DNA from: Roseateles koreensis
GTDB taxonomy: Bacteria > Pseudomonadota > Gammaproteobacteria > Burkholderiales > Burkholderiaceae_C
DNA: 64,000 nucleotides
Assembly: GCF_028595305.1 (NCBI RefSeq)
Contig: NZ_JAQQXS010000008.1
Location: 62,001-126,000 of the forward strand
Direction: 5' to 3'
The first letter of the stretch is position 1, and the number at the start of each line of letters is the position of its first letter. The notes under the pieces are model-generated. The model worked only from the letters and a program-made list of their open reading frames with translations, was not told the DNA's origin and ran no database searches. Positions 37,590 through 45,181 of the stretch are shown here, one piece after another. The translations under genes and the position numbers were made by a program.

Positions 37590-38323
37590 TGGCCGCTGCC
37601 CCGCTGCCGCAGGCGCCCCTGGCCTCTGCAATATCCGCTGCATCGCCCCTGGTGCCCCCCCGGCCGGCGCTCACGCCGCGCGTGGTGCAACCCTTGGCTT
37701 GGCGCATTCAGGCGGTGCTCACCGCTTATTTGCCTTTGATCTTGATGGCGCTGCTCGCGGCGGGCAGCTGGTGGCTTTTGAAAAACACCCCACGGCCCGA
37801 TGAGCCCTCCGAAGCTCGGGCGGTTCGGCATGAGCTGGATTACCGGATGCGCAACTTCGATCTGCAGAAGGTCGGTGCTGACGGCAAACTGCGGGTGCGC
37901 ATCGAGGGCGACGAGATGCGGCATTACCCGGACACCGACACGCTGGAGATCGACGGCATCCACCTGCGCGCCACCGGGACCGATGGCAGCCTGACCCTCG
38001 CCCGTGCCGCCCGGGCCATCAGTAAGGCCGATGGCAGTGAGGTGCAATTGATGGGCTCTGTACACGTAGAGCGTTATGACCCTGTCGCGCAGGGGGCGCC
38101 GATGGGCATGCCGAAGTTGCAGATGGCGGGAGAATTCCTGCATGTCTTCGTCAACACCGAGACCTTGCGCTCGCACGTGCCGGTGCGCATCAGCTACGCC
38201 AGTGGCGAGATTCAGGCACAGAGCTTCGAGTACGACAACCTCACAGGCCAGCTCAGCTTTGCCGGCCAGACGCGCGGGCAATTTACGGCACCAGCCAAAG
38301 TCAAACAGAATCGCAAACCATGA
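37589..38323 (+). CDS. lptC: LPS export ABC transporter periplasmic protein LptC
   Basis: A 244-residue LptC. After a Pro/Ala-rich cytoplasmic stretch it has a single membrane segment (about 41-64, ending GSWWLLKNT), then a periplasmic beta-jellyroll with LDYRMRNFDLQKVGADGKLR and FLHVFVNTETLRSHVPVRIS. It passes LPS from LptBFG to LptA. The N-terminal extension before the membrane segment is longer than in E. coli. It begins within the kdsC stop and overlaps the following SDR gene by ATGA. lptA and lptB, usual next genes, are not in this window. Confidence 0.9.
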   Translation: MAAAPLPQAPLASAISAASPLVPPRPALTPRVVQPLAWRIQAVLTAYLPLILMALLAAGSWWLLKNTPRPDEPSEARAVRHELDYRMRNFDLQKVGADGKLRVRIEGDEMRHYPDTDTLEIDGIHLRATGTDGSLTLARAARAISKADGSEVQLMGSVHVERYDPVAQGAPMGMPKLQMAGEFLHVFVNTETLRSHVPVRISYASGEIQAQSFEYDNLTGQLSFAGQTRGQFTAPAKVKQNRKP

Positions 38324-39126
38324 GCCTTGCTTCTTTGGCCCCACTGGAGTCTCCCGCCCCGCTGGTCTACATCACCGGTGCGTCAAGCGGCATCGGGCAG
38401 GCGCTGGCCTTGCGTTACTACCAGGCCGGTTGGCGCCTCGCGCTGGTGGCGCGCCGTGCGGCCGAGATGCAGCAGTGGGCACAGGCTGAGGGCCTGAGTG
38501 CCGACCGCTGGGCAGTTTACGGTGCCGATGTCAGCGAGATCGATTCCATCACAGCGGCGGGCCGCCAATGCATGGCCGCGCAAGGCCTGCCCGATGTGGT
38601 GATCGCCAATGCGGGCATCAGCATCGGCATTGACACCGCCATCTTCAGCGACCTGGCAGTGATGCAGCGCTTGTACGCCACCAACAATATCGGCATGGCG
38701 GCGACGTTTCATCCCTTCCTCGCCGCCATGAATCAACGTGGCCGGGGCTGCCTGGTGGGGGTGGCCAGCGTGGCCGGCATTCGCGGTTTGCCCGGGCACG
38801 CCGCCTATTGCTCCAGCAAGGCCGCGGTGATCAGCTATTGCGAAAGCCTGCGCGGCGAATGCCGTCCTCATGGCGTCCATGTGCTGACGCTTGTACCTGG
38901 CTATATCGATACGCCTTTGACGCAAAAAAATCGTTACGGCATGCCTTTTTTGATGTCGCCCGAGCGTTTTGCCGACAAGGCATTCGAGGCGATTGCGCAG
39001 CGGGCCCGTTTTCAGGTCATCCCCTGGCAGATGGGCTGGGTTGCCCGGCTCTTGCGCTTGCTGCCTGACGCGCTGTTTGACCGCTTGTTGGCCGGGCGCC
39101 CGCGCAAACATCGCCAGGACGAATAG
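38320..39126 (+). CDS. Short-chain dehydrogenase/reductase
   Basis: A 268-residue classical SDR. The NAD(P)-binding motif TGASSGIG is at about 19-26, NAG in VIANAGIS, and the catalytic SVAG...AYCSSK (Ser, Tyr, Lys) is complete. The final 40 residues are hydrophobic then basic (WVARLLRLLPDALFDRLL, RKHRQDE), which suggests membrane association. It is coupled to lptC by ATGA overlap, so an envelope-lipid role is plausible, but the substrate is unknown. Confidence 0.9.
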   Translation: MSLASLAPLESPAPLVYITGASSGIGQALALRYYQAGWRLALVARRAAEMQQWAQAEGLSADRWAVYGADVSEIDSITAAGRQCMAAQGLPDVVIANAGISIGIDTAIFSDLAVMQRLYATNNIGMAATFHPFLAAMNQRGRGCLVGVASVAGIRGLPGHAAYCSSKAAVISYCESLRGECRPHGVHVLTLVPGYIDTPLTQKNRYGMPFLMSPERFADKAFEAIAQRARFQVIPWQMGWVARLLRLLPDALFDRLLAGRPRKHRQDE

Positions 39127-39139
39127 CGCGGCGACTGCA

Positions 39140-39199
39140 CTGTCAAGACACCCCCTTTGGGGGAGTTGCAGGGGGCTGACAACCTGCAAGAGTTGACAG
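39140..39199. other. Potential three-way-junction RNA after the kds-lptC operon
   Basis: CTGTCAA (39140-39146) pairs with TTGACAG (39193-39199), closing two inner hairpins: CCCCC/GGGGG (39151-39155, 39159-39163) and TTGCAGG/CCTGCAA (39166-39172, 39183-39189). All three stems are perfect and compatible. It starts 14 bp after the SDR stop and could be a 3' structure of that mRNA or part of the leader of the next gene. No T-run follows. Confidence 0.4.
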
Positions 39200-39316
39200 G
39201 CACTGTGCCCTTGCACCCTCCGTAGACTGCCTGCAGGGATTTTGCATACCGCCGCTGTGAGACGGTCGGATGCAGCACAAGGCCCCAAGTGCTATTGCGC
39301 CTATGCGCGCTTGTAC

Positions 39317-39355
39317 TTTTCGCGTTTTCGTGCCTCCGCGCTTTCGCGCCTTCGC
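39317..39355 (+). repeat. Degenerate TTTCGCG-like repeats
   Basis: The stretch TTTTCGCGTTTTCGTGCC followed by TCCGCGCTTTCGCGCCTTCGC is made of imperfect copies of a 6-10-bp unit. Similar low-complexity intergenic strings are, from memory, common in many bacterial genomes. It lies just upstream of the ribosome site of the next gene. Confidence 0.4.
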
Positions 39356-39368
39356 AGGACAGTGATTG

Positions 39369-41708
39369 ATGAATGATAGAGATGGGGTTCGTGCGTGGGC
39401 CTTGGTCCTGGCCTTGGCTTTTGCTTTGTGCGGGGCCGCGCCCAGTGTTGCTGCAGAAGGGCCTCGGGCGCTTCGGCTGGCTCCCGGGGCCAGCACGCCG
39501 GTTGTGGACGGGCGCTTGGACGAGCCGGCTTGGGCCGAGGCGCCGCTGTTCGATCAATTCGTGCAGTTTCAGCCCGAAGACAAAAAGCCTGCTGCTTGGC
39601 GCACCACCGTTCAAGTGTTGGTCACCGCGGATGCGCTGATTTTCGGCATTCGGGCCTACGACCCCGCGCCGGCCCTGATCCGGGCGCCGCTGGCACGCCG
39701 GGACCGCATCGGTCGTGACCAGGACTTTGTCTCCGTCGTGATCGACCCGGTCGGCCTGCGCAGGTCGGCACAGTTTGTGCGCATCAGCGCGGCCGGTGTG
39801 GTGAGCGACGGGGTCTTCACTGCGGACGACGACACCGAAGACTTTTCCCCCGATTTCGATGTGCAAGCTGCGGCCCAGCGTCTGCCCGATGGCTACAGCG
39901 TGGAGTTGCGCTGGCCCTTGGCCGCCTTGCGCTTTCCGCACGCCGGGGGTGCCCCGTGGCGCTTGATGATCGTGCGCAACATCCCTCGGGACGAAGCCAA
40001 CACGCTGGTGTTGAGTGCCCCCTTGACCAAGGAGGCGCTCAACTTCATTGCTGAATTGCAGCCCTTGGGCGGCCTGGACGATTTGGTGGAGCAGGTGCGT
40101 GAGCGCAGCTTTCTGAGCGTGCGGCCTGAGTTGACGGCGCGCCGCCAACAGCAGACGGCGCCGGGCTTGCCCACCGCCCGCCAGCAAACCTTGAATCTCG
40201 GCGGTGAGTTGAAATGGCGCCCTCGTGCGGATTGGGTCATCGACGCCACGCTGAATCCGGACTTCTCACAAGTGGAGCTTGACGCCCCCCAGATGGCCGG
40301 CAACACGCGCTTTGCCCTGAGCGTGCCCGAGAAGCGTCCGTTTTTCCTGGAAAGCAGCGATATCGTCGGGCAAACGCAGGCGGATGAAGAGGGGTTGAAT
40401 CACGGCTTGGTGGCGTTCTACTCGCGCGCCATCACCGACCCTGACTGGGGGCTGCGCGCCACTTGGCGCGGGGCCAGCGCTGAGGCCACGGCGCTGAGCC
40501 TGCGTGACGCTGGCGGGGGGCAGATCTTGCGCGCTCACGCCTACAACACTGACAGCCATGCGCAGGCGCTTGCTTCGCAGGCCAGCTTCGCACGTGGCCG
40601 CATGCAGCTTGGTGGCGCCAGCGTGGGCCTGCTGGGCGCCTTGCGCGACTACGGCCAGGGGCTGAATACCCGCCTGCTGGGCAGCGACTTTGCCTGGGCT
40701 GCGAGCGATGTTGATCTGTGGCGGGGCCATGCGCTTTTGTCGGCCGAAAATTTGGGCTTTGACGCGCAAGATCAGGCGCTGCGCGGGCCGACGGAGACGG
40801 GCCATCACCTGTGGCTGGCATGGCGCCGCCGCACCGAGGCGTGGAACACGCAGGTGCACCTTGAAGAGGTGTCGCCCCACTTTGTCAATGACAACGGCTT
40901 TGTCGACCAGGCGGGGTTTCAGCGCGTCACTTTGAACGTGCATCGGCGCCTGCCCTCGCAAACCTTGGCACCATTGGGCGAGTGGTCACGGTTTCCGACT
41001 TATGAGTTGGAGTGGCAGCTCAAACTGCTGCAAACACAGACGCTGGCCGACGCCAGTCAGGCGGTGCCGGCGGGCGAGGTGATCGAGCGGCGGGTGCAGC
41101 CTGGCTTTTGGCTGAGCAGTGTGCGCAACACCGGCGTGTGGGGGCATCTGGGCCTGGACCAACAACGGGCGCACAGCGGCGGCCCCTTGCATGCGCCGCG
41201 CACCGTGACGCTGGGGTTTGAGTCCAACCCCAATGACTGGCTGAGTTTTGTCAGTGCCGAAGGGGAGTGGGGGCGTCGCCTGGATGTGGATGCTGACCGC
41301 CTGGGCTTGGGCGCCAGTTTTTGGGTGCAGGCGCGGCTGCGCTTTCCCATACCATGGGGAATGGGGCTGGATGTAGAGCCCCAGTGGAGCGAAGGCTATG
41401 TGAATGGCCCCGACGGGCGTCGCAGCTTCACCGAGCGAACCCACCAGTTGCTGGTGGTATTGCACATGGGCCCACTCGACTCGCTGCGCGTCATCACGCA
41501 GGCCAAGGACTTTCAACGTCGCGGTGAAGCGGTGCCCGTCAGCTTGAGTGCCGACAAATTCGGCAATGACAATGTCTCAGTGGTGTATCAGCACCGGGAT
41601 GGTTTGTCGCGCGTGTTCAGCCTGGGTTTGAGCGAGGCTCAAGCCACGCCCGGCCGCCAGCGCAATATTGAACTCTTTGCCAAGGCTGTCTGGGGCTGGT
41701 CACGTTGA
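39369..41708 (+). CDS. Outer-membrane DUF5916-type protein with CBM9-like domain
   Basis: A 779-residue exported protein. The signal peptide (AWALVLALAFALCGAAP, cleavage near VAA-EG) is followed by a CBM9-like sugar-binding domain (about 40-210: VVDGRLDEPAWAEAPLFDQF). The DUF5916 segment follows, with the diagnostic NPDFSQVELDAPQ and FALSVPEKRPFFLESSDI. The rest alternates polar and hydrophobic residues like a beta-barrel and ends in aromatic GWSR, an outer-membrane end signal. ATG 39369 has CAGGA upstream; the TTG just before is a less likely start. Function unknown, possibly glycan-related. Confidence 0.85.
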   Translation: MNDRDGVRAWALVLALAFALCGAAPSVAAEGPRALRLAPGASTPVVDGRLDEPAWAEAPLFDQFVQFQPEDKKPAAWRTTVQVLVTADALIFGIRAYDPAPALIRAPLARRDRIGRDQDFVSVVIDPVGLRRSAQFVRISAAGVVSDGVFTADDDTEDFSPDFDVQAAAQRLPDGYSVELRWPLAALRFPHAGGAPWRLMIVRNIPRDEANTLVLSAPLTKEALNFIAELQPLGGLDDLVEQVRERSFLSVRPELTARRQQQTAPGLPTARQQTLNLGGELKWRPRADWVIDATLNPDFSQVELDAPQMAGNTRFALSVPEKRPFFLESSDIVGQTQADEEGLNHGLVAFYSRAITDPDWGLRATWRGASAEATALSLRDAGGGQILRAHAYNTDSHAQALASQASFARGRMQLGGASVGLLGALRDYGQGLNTRLLGSDFAWAASDVDLWRGHALLSAENLGFDAQDQALRGPTETGHHLWLAWRRRTEAWNTQVHLEEVSPHFVNDNGFVDQAGFQRVTLNVHRRLPSQTLAPLGEWSRFPTYELEWQLKLLQTQTLADASQAVPAGEVIERRVQPGFWLSSVRNTGVWGHLGLDQQRAHSGGPLHAPRTVTLGFESNPNDWLSFVSAEGEWGRRLDVDADRLGLGASFWVQARLRFPIPWGMGLDVEPQWSEGYVNGPDGRRSFTERTHQLLVVLHMGPLDSLRVITQAKDFQRRGEAVPVSLSADKFGNDNVSVVYQHRDGLSRVFSLGLSEAQATPGRQRNIELFAKAVWGWSR

Positions 41709-41816
41709 AGAGGCGTTCGTAGTGTCATACGGCGAGCATTGCGTATTCAAAGAGGCGGGCCCAATAAGCAGTTTGAATGCAGCAATGCTAATTCTCAATT
41801 CAGACGCACCATGAAT

Positions 41817-41838
41817 AAAGGCGCCCGAAGGCGCCTTT
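41817..41838 (-). terminator. Terminator of the RNA-binding protein gene
   Basis: AAAGGCGCC (41817-41825) pairs with GGCGCCTTT (41830-41838). Read leftwards the loop is TTCG, the stable tetraloop, and the stem is followed by TTTATTC. It is the intrinsic terminator of the leftward gene whose stop is at 41868; it may also stop the rightward DUF5916 transcript. Confidence 0.85.
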
Positions 41839-41867
41839 GATCGCAGTGTGCGAGAGGTCAGGGCTGC

Positions 41868-42353
41868 TTAGTAGCCGCCGCCACCCGAACGGCCACCGCC
41901 GTAGCCGCCGCCACCGCCGGAGCGGCCACCGCCGCCACCGCCGTAGCCGCCACCACCGCCGAAGCCGCCGCCACCGGAACGGCCGCCGCCACCGCCGCCA
42001 AAGCCGCCGCCGCCACCACCGTAGCCGCCGCCACCGGAACGGCCACCGCCGCCGAAGCCACCGCCACCGGAACGGCCACCGCCGCCGAAGCCGCCCGGAC
42101 GCTCTTCACGAGGACGAGCCTCGTTCACCACGATGGCGCGGCCGTCGAGGTCTTGACCGTTCATGCCGTTGATGGCGGATTGCGCTTCGGCATCAGAACC
42201 CATTTCCACAAAGCCGAAGCCCTTGGAACGACCTGTGTCACGGTCCATCATGACCTTTGCGGAGGTCACCGAACCAAATTGCGAGAACGCTTCATGCAGC
42301 GATTCGTCACGCACGCTATAGGCAAGATTGCCGACATACAGCTTGTTTCCCAT
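41868..42353 (-). CDS. Glycine-rich RNA-binding protein (RRM)
   Basis: A 161-residue protein with one RNA-recognition motif (about 3-80): RNP2 KLYVGNL (4-10) and RNP1 KGFGFVEM (44-51). From about residue 87 it consists of Gly-rich repeats of the type RSGGGGFGGGG and GYGGGG, an RGG-like disordered tail. Such proteins are often cold-induced and act as RNA chaperones; induction here is not shown by the sequence. AAAGGG precedes the ATG. The 274-bp gap upstream gives room for a long leader. Confidence 0.93.
   Translation of the reverse strand: MGNKLYVGNLAYSVRDESLHEAFSQFGSVTSAKVMMDRDTGRSKGFGFVEMGSDAEAQSAINGMNGQDLDGRAIVVNEARPREERPGGFGGGGRSGGGGFGGGGRSGGGGYGGGGGGFGGGGGGRSGGGGFGGGGGYGGGGGGRSGGGGGYGGGRSGGGGY
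41871..42098 (-). repeat. Gly-codon repeat region in the RRM protein gene
   Basis: About 228 bp of imperfect repeats (CCGCCGCCACC-type units on the + strand) encode the glycine-rich tail. It is coding sequence and not a CRISPR array or intergenic repeat. Copy number is likely to vary between strains. Confidence 0.85.
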
Positions 42354-42627
42354 GGGGAAGCCCTTTCAATACCAAGAAAAACCATGTGGAGCTTCAGCCC
42401 ATCGTGAACCATTCAAGCGAAGGTGCGGCTTCCAAACACAGGTAAAACATTATGGGCGAAGGGTCCAGTTGAAAGTCATACCCAGGGGGTAAGTGTTGTT
42501 TTTCAGCCGATAGCAAAAACCCGGAGGGATTTGTCTATGTAAATGGTGAATTAGGTCACATTGGGCTTGCATTCACGCTCAACTTCGGTCGAGTGGCCGT
42601 GCAAAAGGTGCTGGCTATGATCCGCAT
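42354..42627. promoter_or_regulatory. Divergent promoter region between RRM gene and membrane protein gene
   Basis: This 274-bp spacer has lower GC content than its neighbours. It must hold the leftward RRM promoter and leader and the rightward promoter of the next gene. I found no confident -10/-35 pair. Confidence 0.4.
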
Positions 42628-43575
42628 ATGTCAAGAAAACTCAGTCTGCAGGATTTGAATCGGGTGCTGGCCAGCTTGGACGCGCCGCGCAATGGCCAGG
42701 CGCTTTACGCACTGATGAGCGGTTTTTGTCTGGCGGGCCTGATGCTGGCCTCGGCAGAGTCGGCCCTGGCCAAGGCTGACAATCTATGGGGTGTCATCTG
42801 GGGGGTGATGGCGTTGTTGACGGCGCTTTTGTGTGTCAACACCACGGGCTTGCTGTTGATGGACCAGGCGCGCGGCCAACCGGTGCGCGACGTGGCCGAT
42901 GCTTTTTCTGCCGCCTGGCGAACCACGCCGCGCATGCTGCTCGTGATTGTGTCGATGCTGTTGCTGGCCAGCGTGGGCGTGGGGCTGTTGCTGCTGTGCT
43001 TGAGAGCTGTTCGGCTGCCCTGGGTAGGCGCGCCGTTTTTTGCGCTGCTGGTTCCACTGGGCGTGGTGTTGCTGGGCGCCGTTGCATTCAGCGGCGTGGT
43101 CTTGGTGGGCCCCTTGACGGGCCCTTCCGTCTGGACGGGCCACGGCGTGGCGGACACCGTGCGCATGCAGCTGCGTCAATTGCGGCACGGGCCGCTGGAA
43201 GCCGCCGCCCTGATGGCTGCAGCCCTGTTGATTTCGGGCCTGGTCAGCGCCGTCGTCAGCCTGATCGTGGTCAGCGGAGGCCGGGCTTGGGCGTTCGTGG
43301 TGGTGTGGTGGACGGGGATTGACGTCCCCGCGCAGCAGCTGATGGCGGGCTTGTTCGGTTACGGTTTGCGCAGCCTGGGGGCCGCCGGGGCGCCGGTGTC
43401 TGTCACGCCCTTGGGCATGTCGGCCTTGGTGGGCGGTGGCGTGGTGTTTGCGGTTGCGCTGGTGCTGCCAACCCTCGTTTATCTGCGGGCTTGCTGCGCC
43501 GTTTATCTGGTGCTTCAGGACGCCGCGCAGGCCGAAATGCGGGCGGCGGGTGCGGCTGAAAGCCGCTGGGTCTGA
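42628..43575 (+). CDS. Integral membrane protein of unknown function
   Basis: A 315-residue, very hydrophobic protein with about six to seven membrane segments, for example LYALMSGFCLAGLMLASAES, VIWGVMALLTALLCVNTTGL, MLLVIVSMLLLASVGVGLL and FFALLVPLGVVLLGAVAFSG. A short polar N-terminus (MSRKLSLQDLNRVLASLDAP) precedes them. Loops contain basic residues on the likely cytoplasmic side (MQLRQLRHG). I do not recognise a family; an arrangement like a YciC/DUF4013-type bundle is conceivable. The next gene, a BtuF-like protein, begins 29 bp later and may be co-transcribed. Confidence 0.75.
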   Translation: MSRKLSLQDLNRVLASLDAPRNGQALYALMSGFCLAGLMLASAESALAKADNLWGVIWGVMALLTALLCVNTTGLLLMDQARGQPVRDVADAFSAAWRTTPRMLLVIVSMLLLASVGVGLLLLCLRAVRLPWVGAPFFALLVPLGVVLLGAVAFSGVVLVGPLTGPSVWTGHGVADTVRMQLRQLRHGPLEAAALMAAALLISGLVSAVVSLIVVSGGRAWAFVVVWWTGIDVPAQQLMAGLFGYGLRSLGAAGAPVSVTPLGMSALVGGGVVFAVALVLPTLVYLRACCAVYLVLQDAAQAEMRAAGAAESRWV

Positions 43576-43604
43576 CCGTCAGCATTCGCCCGGGTTCGCC
43601 GCTG

Positions 43605-44387
43605 ATGCCGCCTATGTCACCCACGCCCCGCATTGCCAGCCTGGTGCCCAGCATCACCGAGTTGCTGGTCGCCCTGGGCCTGAGGCCGTACCTGGTGGCC
43701 CGCACCGGCTTTTGCATTCATCCGGCTGGGTCCTTGCGGGATGTGCCCAAGGTGGGCGGCACCAAAGATGTGAATCTTGCGAAATTGAAGCAGCTGCGCC
43801 CGAGCCATGTGATCGTCAATATCGACGAGAACCGGCTCGAAACAGCCGATGCCCTGCGCGAGTTTGTGCCGCATCTCATCACCACCCACCCCCAGGCACC
43901 CGAAGACAACCTGGCCTTGCTCGCACAGCTGTTGGCGGCTTTTGGCGAGCTGCCCGGCGTGCGGCGGCGGAGCGAAGCCCTCGCCGCTGGGCTCAGGCAG
44001 GCGCTGGCCCGCTGCCGCGAGCAAAGCTGGCCGGCCCAGCGGGTGCTGTATTTGATTTGGCGCGAGCCCTGGATGACCGTGGCGCGCGACACCTACATCG
44101 CCCGCATGCTGGCCGAAGTGGGTTGGCAGACCTGGCCGGATGTTCAGGGCGGCGCCGCTGGTGCTGGCCGTTATCCTCCACTGACCGGTGAAGAACCCTG
44201 GCTCCAGCAGGTGGACCGTGTGCTGCTCAGCTCCGAGCCCTACCGTTTCGGGCCCGAGCACTTGGCACTGGCCCAAACGCTGTGCCACCAGGCGCGGGTT
44301 GAACTGGTTGATGGCGAGTTGCTGAGCTGGTACGGCCCGCGCGCTGCCGCCGGCCTGGACTATTTGCGTGCCCTGGCGACGGCCTGA
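43605..44387 (+). CDS. Helical-backbone metal/cobalamin-binding-like protein (BtuF-like), no signal peptide
   Basis: A 260-residue protein of the periplasmic-binding-protein type III fold used for vitamin B12 and iron chelates: RIASLVPSITELLVALGL, VPKVGGTKDVNLAKLKQLRP and HVIVNIDENRLE correspond to BtuF/BtuF-like motifs. Length fits the two-lobed fold with one bridging helix. Unlike true BtuF it starts MPPMSPTPRIASL with no signal peptide or lipobox, so it is probably cytoplasmic. No btuCD permease or ATPase gene is adjacent. An ATG at 43614 is an alternative start. Confidence 0.85.
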   Translation: MPPMSPTPRIASLVPSITELLVALGLRPYLVARTGFCIHPAGSLRDVPKVGGTKDVNLAKLKQLRPSHVIVNIDENRLETADALREFVPHLITTHPQAPEDNLALLAQLLAAFGELPGVRRRSEALAAGLRQALARCREQSWPAQRVLYLIWREPWMTVARDTYIARMLAEVGWQTWPDVQGGAAGAGRYPPLTGEEPWLQQVDRVLLSSEPYRFGPEHLALAQTLCHQARVELVDGELLSWYGPRAAAGLDYLRALATA

Positions 44388-44457
44388 GCGCAGAAATCGC
44401 TCGCAAATGCGGGTTTTGCGCTGACACGGATGCAGGGTGCGCGGCACACAATAGCGC

Positions 44458-45099
44458 ATGGATATTTACAAACCTTTGGTCGCCTTGATGACCATCGTCA
44501 ACCCCGTCGGCGTGGTGCCCTTCTTCATCCACTTCACCAGTCACCTGACCCGGGAGCAGCGCAAGCACACGATTGTTGTCAGCTCATGCACGGCGTTTGT
44601 GGTGATCGCGCTGAGCTCTTTATTGGGCTTGAAGCTGCTGGAGTTTTTCAATATCTCGCTGGCCTCGTTTCAGGTGGGGGGTGGCACGCTGCTGCTGATC
44701 AGCTCGATCCAGATGCTCAATGCCAAACCGGCGGAGTCCCGAACCGAGGTGGTTAACGCGGCCGAGAACAAGGCCGACGCTGGCGCCAGCATCGCGGTCG
44801 TACCCTTGACCATCCCGCTGCTGACAGGGCCCGCCACCATCTCCACCATGGTGATCTACGCCGACAAAACCCGCCACTGGTGGGAGTTGGCTGTGCTGGT
44901 CGGCTATGGCGTGGTGGTGGCCATCGTCACCTTCTTTGTGTTCTCTGCGGCTGGGCGCATTGCCAAGGTGTTGGGACAGACCGGCATCAATATCATGACG
45001 CGCTTGATGGGCTTGATTCTGGCGGCGCTGGCCGTCGAGCTGCTGGCGGACGGCTTGATGAAATTGTTCCCGGTGCTGGCGTCGAACCTGGGCAACTGA
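44458..45099 (+). CDS. MarC family integral membrane protein
   Basis: A 213-residue MarC/UPF0056 protein with six predicted membrane segments. Conserved elements are the TIVNPVGVVPFF motif in the first segment, SLLGLKLLEFFNISLASFQV, and the VVPLTIPLLTGPATIS motif in the middle, with a similar repeat at RLMGLILAALAVELLADGL. The family's role is unsettled; the old link to multiple antibiotic resistance was not upheld for E. coli MarC. A single gene with its own start; no regulatory motif was noticed. Confidence 0.93.
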   Translation: MDIYKPLVALMTIVNPVGVVPFFIHFTSHLTREQRKHTIVVSSCTAFVVIALSSLLGLKLLEFFNISLASFQVGGGTLLLISSIQMLNAKPAESRTEVVNAAENKADAGASIAVVPLTIPLLTGPATISTMVIYADKTRHWWELAVLVGYGVVVAIVTFFVFSAAGRIAKVLGQTGINIMTRLMGLILAALAVELLADGLMKLFPVLASNLGN

Positions 45100-45181
45100 G
45101 ATTGCGCGCCGCTTGGGCGGGGTGACGGCCGGTTTCAAGGGCGCCCGGGCCCTTGTAAGCTTGGTGCGTCAGCATAGGCTT

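Noticed and set aside
39199-39215. Sigma-54 promoter (GGCAC...TTGCA)
   Set aside because: The distance between the GG and GC elements is 12 bp where 10 is required.
41871-42098. CRISPR-like repeat array
   Set aside because: The repeats have no unique spacers and encode the in-frame glycine-rich tail of an RRM protein.
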